Shown here piece by piece: positions 1 through 6,377 of a stretch of 6,377 nt of DNA. Within the stretch, counting starts at the first letter, position 1, and every line of letters begins with the position of its first letter. This DNA comes from Pseudomonadota bacterium. GTDB lineage: Bacteria; Pseudomonadota; Gammaproteobacteria; Steroidobacterales; Steroidobacteraceae. The notes under the pieces were generated by a model. That model was not told the origin of the DNA, made no database searches, and saw only the letters and a program-made list of their open reading frames with translations. Location of the stretch: assembly GCA_021838065.1 (NCBI GenBank), contig JAKCEJ010000179.1:1-6377 (forward strand). The letters run 5' to 3'. Made by a program: the position numbers and the translations under genes.

Positions 1-1
1 G

Positions 2-40
2 GCCGTCACCGCCGCGCCGCTGCGCATTCCGAACGCCTGA
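2..40 (+). CDS. C-terminal end of upstream gene, possibly an Rrf2-family SUF regulator (partial)
   Basis: The reading frame starting at base 2 stays open to a TGA at 38-40 and encodes the tail AVTAAPLRIPNA. Only 12 residues are visible, too few to identify the protein from sequence. In many proteobacterial operons with this gene order an Rrf2-type transcriptional regulator (SufR/IscR-like) lies directly upstream of sufB on the same strand, and a 23-nt spacing to sufB would fit that. The identity is therefore inferred from context. The frame could in principle be chance, since 39 nt without a stop is unremarkable at this GC content. Confidence 0.4.
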   Translation, partial: AVTAAPLRIPNA

Positions 41-55
41 ACCACTGCATCGGTT
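40..55. repeat. Interrupted palindrome between upstream gene and sufB
   Basis: The 16 bases AACCACTGCATCGGTT have the symmetric form AACC-N2-TGCA-N2-GGTT, with 6 of 8 base pairs matching about a centre between 47 and 48. It starts at the last base of the upstream stop codon and ends 8 nt before the sufB start. It could be a small operator half-site pair or a weak 4-bp hairpin near the sufB ribosome binding region. A match of this quality is also possible by chance in about 60 nt, so confidence is low. Confidence 0.2.
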
Positions 56-63
56 GACCGCCC

Positions 64-1509
<1,446 letters not shown>

Positions 1510-1514
1510 TCTTT

Positions 1515-1519
1515 AGGGT
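1515..1519 (+). promoter_or_regulatory. Ribosome binding site of sufC
   Basis: AGGGT lies just after the sufB stop and 7 nt before the ATG at 1527. It supports starting sufC there rather than at in-frame codons further upstream inside sufB, in a frame that is open a long way back. Confidence 0.5.
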
Positions 1520-1526
1520 CACATTC

Positions 1527-2272
<746 letters not shown>

Positions 2273-2276
<4 letters not shown>

Positions 2277-3559
2277 GCGCGGCGGTGCTGACTCGCCTGA
2301 AGAATGAGTACGGCGCCGCCCGCGCGGCACTGCCGGGGAGCGTCATCGACACGCACCGGCGCAGCGAGGCGATTGAGACACTCTGCGCGCAGGGGCTGCC
2401 GGCCGGGCGCGAGGAGAACTGGCGCTACACGAACCTGCGCGTCCTCGAGCGCGCCCGCTTCGCCCCCGCGCAGCCCTCCGCCGAGGCGCTGCCGGCACTG
2501 CCCGAGCCGCTCACCGGGTTCGCCCGCTATGTATTCGTCGACGGCCGGCTGCGCTCACTCGCGACGGCACCGCACGGCGTCACGGTGCGCAGCCTGCTCT
2601 CGGGCGGCGCGCCCGATGGCCCATGGCGCTTCGCCTCGGAGCTGCCGGAAGCGCGCCTGGCTCTGCTCAACGAGGCATTCGCAACCGACGCGGCCTGCAT
2701 CGAAGTACGCCCTGAAACCGATGGCGCGGGCATCGAGCTGGTGTTCCTCGCCGCCGCTGGCGCGGACAGCGGCGCCTCGTATCCGCGCGTGCGGCTTGCT
2801 CTTAATTCCGGCGCCCGGCTGACCGTTGTGGAACGGCACATCGGGGCCGGTGAAGCCTCGAGCCTGGTCAACAGCGCCGTGCGCGTTGAGCTCGCGGCCA
2901 ATGCGCACCTCACCCACTATCGCCTGCAACAGTGCGCCGCGCGCACCGCATGGTTCGACACGCTGACCGCGCAGCTCGCCGCCGATGCGCGCTACGACCT
3001 GCTGGCGGTAGGCACCGGCGCGCTCGCCTCCCGCTCCACGGTGCACGCGCAGCTGACGGGCCGCGCGGCACAATTGACATTGTCGGCCGCGGCGCTCGGC
3101 GCGGCACAGCAGAGCCAGGATATGTACGCCCTCAGCGAGCATCTCGCCGCGCGCACCAGCACGGTGCAGACGTTCCGCGGTATCGCCTCGGACCGCTCGC
3201 GCGTCGCCTTCAACGGCAAGATCGCCGTACGCGAGCAGGCGGCGGGCACCGACTCGCGCCAGTCGCTGCGCGGGCTTCTCGATGGCGCGCAGGCCGAGAT
3301 CGACCTGCGCCCGCAGCTGGAGATTTACACCGATGAGGTCCGCTGCAGCCACGGGGCGACCGCGGGCAAGCTCGATGAGAACATGCTCTTCTATCTGCTC
3401 TCGCGCGGCATCGCACCGGAGGTCGCCCAGCACCTGCTGAAATGGGCGTTCCTCGAAGACGTGGTCGCGAAGATCGAGCTGGCGCAGCTGCGCCGGCAGA
3501 TCGAGCACGGACTCGCCGGCCAGATGCGCGAGGCGGTCGCCCTCAGGGAGCTGCTGTGA
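2273..3559 (+). CDS. sufD: SufD, Fe-S assembly scaffold subunit, SufB paralogue
   Basis: This 428-residue protein matches the usual SufD length (E. coli 423). SufD pairs with SufB in SufBC2D and is needed for iron acquisition and cluster formation. The N-terminal alpha-helical part carries the typical GREENWRYTN motif (45-54). The middle is the repetitive beta-helix core. The C-terminal motif RPQLEIYTDEVRCSHGA (346-362) contains C358 and H360, equivalent to the E. coli residues at the SufB-SufD interface, and is followed by LDENMLFYLLSRGI (367-380), which resembles the equivalent region of SufB. The ATG overlaps the sufC stop by 4 nt, with GAGG at 2265-2268 as the likely Shine-Dalgarno. The stop in turn overlaps the GTG start of sufS. 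The N-terminal half is more diverged than the C-terminal half, as is usual for SufD. No broken or missing part is seen. Confidence 0.97.
3545..3550 (+). promoter_or_regulatory. Ribosome binding site that fixes the GTG start of sufS
   Basis: AGGGAG lies 5 nt before the GTG at 3556, inside the last codons of sufD. It favours GTG at 3556 over the in-frame ATG at 3442, which would add 38 residues encoded by out-of-frame sufD sequence. Confidence 0.65.
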
Positions 3560-4799
3560 ACGCCGTCAGCGCCGTCGCCGCACCGTTCGATGCCGAGCGC
3601 GTCCGCGCCGACTTTCCGATCCTGGCGCAGCAGGTCAACGGCCATCCGCTCGTCTACCTCGACAGCGCGGCATCCGGCCAGCGTCCGCTCGCGGTGCTGC
3701 GAGCCGTCGAGCGCTACGAGACGCACCATCACTCGAACGTGCACCGCGGCGTGCACACTCTCAGCCAGGCGGCTACCGAGGCCTTCGAGGGCGCGCGCGA
3801 GCGGGCGCGGCGCTTTCTCAATGCCCGCTCGACGCGCGAAATCGTGTTCGTGCGCGGCGCAACCGAGGGCATCAACCTCGTCGCCCAGTCGTTCGCCCGC
3901 CCGCGCTTCGGTCCCGGCGATGAGATCCTCATCACCGGACTCGAGCATCACGCCAACATTGTGCCGTGGCAGATGGTGTGCGAGCAGAGCGGCTGCACAC
4001 TCAAGGTGGCGCCGATCGACCGGCGCGGCGAAGTCGACATCGGCCGGCTCCTCGAGCTGCTCACCGCTCGAACGCGCCTGGTCGCCGTGGCGCACGTCTC
4101 AAACGCTCTCGGCACCATCGTCCCGGTGAGGCGCATCATCGAGGCGGCACACTCAAGCGGCGCCCTGGTGCTCGTCGACGGCGCGCAGGCCGTACCGCAC
4201 AGTGCGGTCGACGTGCGCGAGCTCGGCTGTGACTTCTACGCTTTCTCCGGTCACAAGCTCTACGGCCCGACCGGCATCGGCGTGCTCTACGGCCGGGAGG
4301 AGCTGCTCGAGGAGATGCCGCCATGGCAGGGCGGCGGGGACATGATCCGCACCGTCTCGTTCGAGAAGAGCACCTACAATGAGCTGCCCTGGAAGTTCGA
4401 GGCCGGCACCCCGAACATCTCCGGCGCAGTCGGGCTCGCGGCCGCCATGGACTACCTCGAGAGCCTCGGACTCGGGGCCGTGGCCGCGCACGAGCAGCGC
4501 CTGCTCGCGCTCGCCACGGCCGAGCTCGAGCGGATGCCCGGCATCGAGATCATCGGCACCGCCGCGCACAAGGCGGCGGTGCTGTCCTTTACGCTGCACG
4601 GCTGCCACCCGCACGACCTCGGCACCATCCTCGACAGCGAAGGCGTGGCGATCCGCACCGGCCATCACTGCGCCATGCCGGTGATGACCTTCTTCGACAT
4701 TCCGGCGACGGCCCGGGCCTCCTTCGGCTGCTACAACACCGAGGCAGACGTGCGCGCGCTCGTGGCGGCCCTCGGCAAAGCCCGTGAGGTATTCGGCTG

Positions 4800-4800
<1 letters not shown>
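3556..4800 (+). CDS. sufS: SufS, PLP-dependent type II cysteine desulfurase
   Basis: This 414-residue class V aminotransferase-fold enzyme converts L-cysteine to L-alanine and leaves a persulfide on its active-site cysteine, supplying sulfur to the SUF scaffold. The PLP lysine is K234 in SGHKLYGPTG (231-240). H131 in EHHANIVPW stacks on the cofactor, and D208 and Q211 lie in VDGAQAV. The catalytic cysteine is C372 in RTGHHCAMPVM (367-377), and R387 should bind the substrate carboxylate. These are shifted by 8 from E. coli SufS (K226, H123, C364, R379). H353 in CHPHDLG sits 19 residues before the catalytic Cys, as does H342 of Bacillus subtilis SufS, which takes a zinc ligand position when SufU docks; E. 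coli has Tyr there. The start is GTG 3556, overlapping the sufD stop by 4 nt behind AGGGAG. An upstream ATG at 3442 would encode a non-homologous extension. The stop overlaps the sufU start by 1 nt. Confidence 0.97.
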
Positions 4801-5243
<443 letters not shown>

Positions 5244-5252
5244 GCCGCAGCC

Positions 5253-5804
5253 ATGGCTGGATATGAGAGCGAGCCGTTCGTCGTTGAGCGCGAAGTGCGC
5301 GCCGTCATCGTGCCGGCCGGCACCGAGGTCACCCTGCAGCCCGGGCAGTCCGGCTACATCACGCAGGCGCTCGGCGGCAGCTTCACCGTGTACATCGACG
5401 GCAACCTGCTGCGCATCAGCGGCGAGGATGCCGAGGCCATCGGGCGCGAAGTGGTCAAGCCGCCCGAATTGCCGCCGAACGCCACCGAGGAGGACGTGCG
5501 GGCGCTCGCCTGGGAGCAGATGCGCACCTGCTACGATCCGGAGATTCCGATCAACATCGTCGACCTCGGGCTGGTCTACGGATGCGAGGTGGAGGTCAAC
5601 GAGGATGGCACGCGCAACGTCGTGGTCTCCCTGACGCTCACCGCGCCCGGGTGCGGCATGGGCGAGATTCTGGTCGACGACGTGCGCGACAAGATTGAAC
5701 GGATCCCCACGGTGCGCGAAGCGCGCGTCGAGCTCACGTTCGATCCGCCATGGAATCACAGCATGATGTCCGAAGGAGCCCGGCTGCAGACGGGGATGTT
5801 CTGA
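5253..5804 (+). CDS. sufT: SufT, two-domain MIP18/DUF59 Fe-S assembly factor
   Basis: This 183-residue protein matches the long SufT type found in SUF operons. Residues about 81-170 are the MIP18 (DUF59) domain, with RTCYDPEIPINIVDLGLVY (91-109), LTLTAPGCGMG (127-137) and FDPPW (163-167). C134 is the conserved cysteine of this family, proposed to bind or transfer clusters. Residues about 8-70 form a separate domain of predicted beta structure with PAGTEVTLQPGQ (21-32) and TQALGGSFTV (37-46), for which I know no function. Single-domain relatives such as Staphylococcus aureus SufT and human MIP18/CIAO2 take part in delivering clusters to client enzymes, and the same role is inferred here. The gene starts 9 nt after sufU, with GGAG at 5237-5240, and its stop overlaps the Rieske start. 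A cytosolic location is likely, as no signal peptide or membrane segment is visible. Confidence 0.93.
   Translation: MAGYESEPFVVEREVRAVIVPAGTEVTLQPGQSGYITQALGGSFTVYIDGNLLRISGEDAEAIGREVVKPPELPPNATEEDVRALAWEQMRTCYDPEIPINIVDLGLVYGCEVEVNEDGTRNVVVSLTLTAPGCGMGEILVDDVRDKIERIPTVREARVELTFDPPWNHSMMSEGARLQTGMF
5792..5796 (+). promoter_or_regulatory. Ribosome binding site that fixes the Rieske gene start
   Basis: GGGGA lies 7 nt before the ATG at 5804, which also overlaps the sufT stop. The in-frame alternative ATG at 5750 has no purine-rich sequence in front and would add 18 residues that do not look like a Rieske N-terminus. Confidence 0.5.
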
Positions 5805-6115
5805 TGAGCTGGATCGACGCCGGCACCGTGGCGAGTCTCGCCGAGGAGACGCCGCTCGCGGTGGATCTCGACGGTCAGGCGGTGCTCGTGGTGCGCTGCG
5901 GCGCGGACCTCTATGCCGTCGATGACCTGTGCACCCACGACGGCGAGCCGCTCGAGGGCGCCGAGGTCGAGGCCTGTCAGATCATCTGCCCCCGCCACGG
6001 CGCCCGCTTCTGCCTGCGCACCGGCGAGGCGCTCACGCCCCCGGCCTACGAGCCGCTGCGCACCTACGCGGTACGGATCGAGGACGGGCGGATCCTCGTC
6101 GAACAGACCGACTGA
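5804..6115 (+). CDS. Small Rieske [2Fe-2S] ferredoxin of the SUF operon
   Basis: This 103-residue protein is a single soluble Rieske domain, similar in size to the ferredoxin components of aromatic dioxygenases (BphF-like). The cluster ligands are C43 and H45 in CTHDG and C62 and H65 in CPRHGARF, spaced CxH-x16-CxxH. The disulfide cysteines of high-potential bc1-type Rieske proteins are absent from the usual ligand-loop positions, so a low to moderate potential is expected. Three more cysteines (C32, C58, C70) are present. The ATG overlaps the sufT stop (TGATG), giving tight coupling, and the gene ends the operon. No oxygenase gene is adjacent, so a dioxygenase role is unlikely. An electron-donor role in cluster assembly or delivery is my inference from position. 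The starts at 5804 and 5750 are both possible, with 5804 strongly preferred. The 3' end is overlapped antisense by the neighbouring - strand frame. Confidence 0.92.
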   Translation: MSWIDAGTVASLAEETPLAVDLDGQAVLVVRCGADLYAVDDLCTHDGEPLEGAEVEACQIICPRHGARFCLRTGEALTPPAYEPLRTYAVRIEDGRILVEQTD

Positions 6116-6377
6116 GCCGCCGCCTCGAGCCCTCCGCCAATCCGCGCTCGGCTGCTTTGCGATACCAGAAGTCTGCCCGCGTGTAGCTGCGCGGAACGCC
6201 ACGGCCACTGTAGTAATCGTATCCGAGGGCCGTTTCCGCGATGACATCCCCCTTTTCGGCCGCCCGACGGAACCAGAAGTTCAGGTGCGCGTAACTCTGC
6301 TCAATGCCTCTTCCGACGTAGCAGTCAGTCGCAAGATTGATTTCCGCCGAGAGGTGCCCCTGTTGGGCCGCCTTGCC
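6033..6377 (-). CDS. Sel1-like repeat protein, C-terminal part (partial, start outside window)
   Basis: Read on the - strand from the window edge, the frame is open from 6377 down to a TGA at 6035-6033, 114 codons. It contains two full 36-residue Sel1-like repeats: residues 8-43 (6356-6249), with CYVGRGIEQSYAHLNFWFRR, and residues 44-79 (6248-6141), with YYSGRGVPRSYTRADFWYRK followed by AAERG. These match the SLR consensus (AxxxLGxxYxxGxGVxxDxxxAxxWYRKAAxxG). SLR proteins form alpha-solenoids that serve as protein-interaction adaptors, often in the envelope or in signalling; the specific role here cannot be told. After residue 82 (below 6132) the repeat pattern stops. The rest is Arg/Ala-rich and mostly antisense to the Rieske gene, so the true C-terminus may lie near 6130, or the gene may be truncated or frameshifted. 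GC is about 60% over 6181-6360. It is convergent with the suf operon, with no evident functional link. Confidence 0.75.
   Translation of the reverse strand, partial: GKAAQQGHLSAEINLATDCYVGRGIEQSYAHLNFWFRRAAEKGDVIAETALGYDYYSGRGVPRSYTRADFWYRKAAERGLAEGSRRRLSRSVRRGSARPRSVPRRCAAARRPGA
6141..6356 (-). repeat. Two tandem Sel1-like repeats at protein level
   Basis: Two adjacent 108-bp units (6249-6356 and 6141-6248) encode 36-residue repeats sharing GRG(V/I), SY, FW(F/Y)R and (R/K)AAE(K/R)G at the same spacing. They are diverged at DNA level, as expected of an old protein repeat rather than a recent duplication. Confidence 0.75.

Noticed and set aside
3442..3555. N-terminal extension of SufS from the ATG at 3442
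   Set aside because: The added 38 residues are Arg/Gly-rich translation of sufD in the wrong frame. GTG 3556 has a Shine-Dalgarno, overlaps the sufD stop and gives the normal family length.
4153..4668. 171-codon open frame on the - strand opposite sufS
   Set aside because: Antisense shadow: it lies wholly inside the conserved PLP enzyme gene and shows no start signal or motifs.
6115..6153. Possible terminator hairpin after the Rieske gene (AGCCG paired with CGGCT, or CGAGC with GCTCG)
   Set aside because: Stems are only 5 bp with long loops and no T-run follows on either strand, so an intrinsic terminator cannot be supported.
5756..6247. 163-codon open frame on the - strand across the Rieske gene and the Sel1 region
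   Set aside because: It runs in a different frame from the clear Sel1 repeats and antisense to the Rieske gene, and the product has no recognisable features.

Overview
The window holds a complete SUF iron-sulfur cluster assembly operon on the + strand, in the order sufB-sufC-sufD-sufS-sufU-sufT-Rieske ferredoxin (positions 64-6115). It is flanked by the last 13 codons of an upstream same-strand gene (2-40) and, converging from the other side, by part of a Sel1-like-repeat protein gene on the - strand (up to 6377). GC content is high, about 62-73% in the lines counted by hand. SufB closely resembles the proteobacterial protein. The combination of SufU, a two-domain SufT and a small Rieske ferredoxin behind sufBCDS recalls operons of high-GC Gammaproteobacteria (Xanthomonadales, Nevskiales or Steroidobacter-like lineages). 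That placement is inferred from gene order and protein style, not from a marker gene.

Layout. A short spacer (41-63) follows the upstream gene, which in such operons is usually an Rrf2-family SUF regulator; here only its tail is visible. sufB and sufC are separated by 17 nt. sufC/sufD overlap by 4 nt (ATGA), sufD/sufS by 4 nt (GTGA) and sufS/sufU by 1 nt (TGATG). After a 9-nt gap comes sufT, which overlaps the Rieske gene by 1 nt (TGATG). The genes almost certainly share one transcript, with three coupled translation blocks: B, CDSU and T-Rieske. No promoter or intrinsic terminator could be identified inside the window, and no gene-free stretch longer than about 20 nt remains once the partial flanking genes are counted.

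How the genes work together. SufS, a PLP-dependent type II cysteine desulfurase, takes sulfur from cysteine. SufU, a zinc-binding sulfurtransferase, accepts the persulfide sulfur and passes it on. The SufB-SufC-SufD scaffold ATPase builds the cluster. SufT (MIP18/DUF59 family) is thought to help deliver clusters to client proteins. The Rieske ferredoxin is a plausible but unproven electron donor. All catalytic and ligand residues I could check are present. SufS carries a His (H353) at the position where SufU-dependent desulfurases have their zinc-swapping His, matching a SufU rather than a SufE partner.

This is a mostly ordinary region and I do not see a previously undescribed system in it. 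The points most worth a second look are the uncharacterised N-terminal domain of SufT, the coupled Rieske ferredoxin, and the abrupt end of the Sel1-repeat gene, whose reading frame runs antisense into the Rieske gene.
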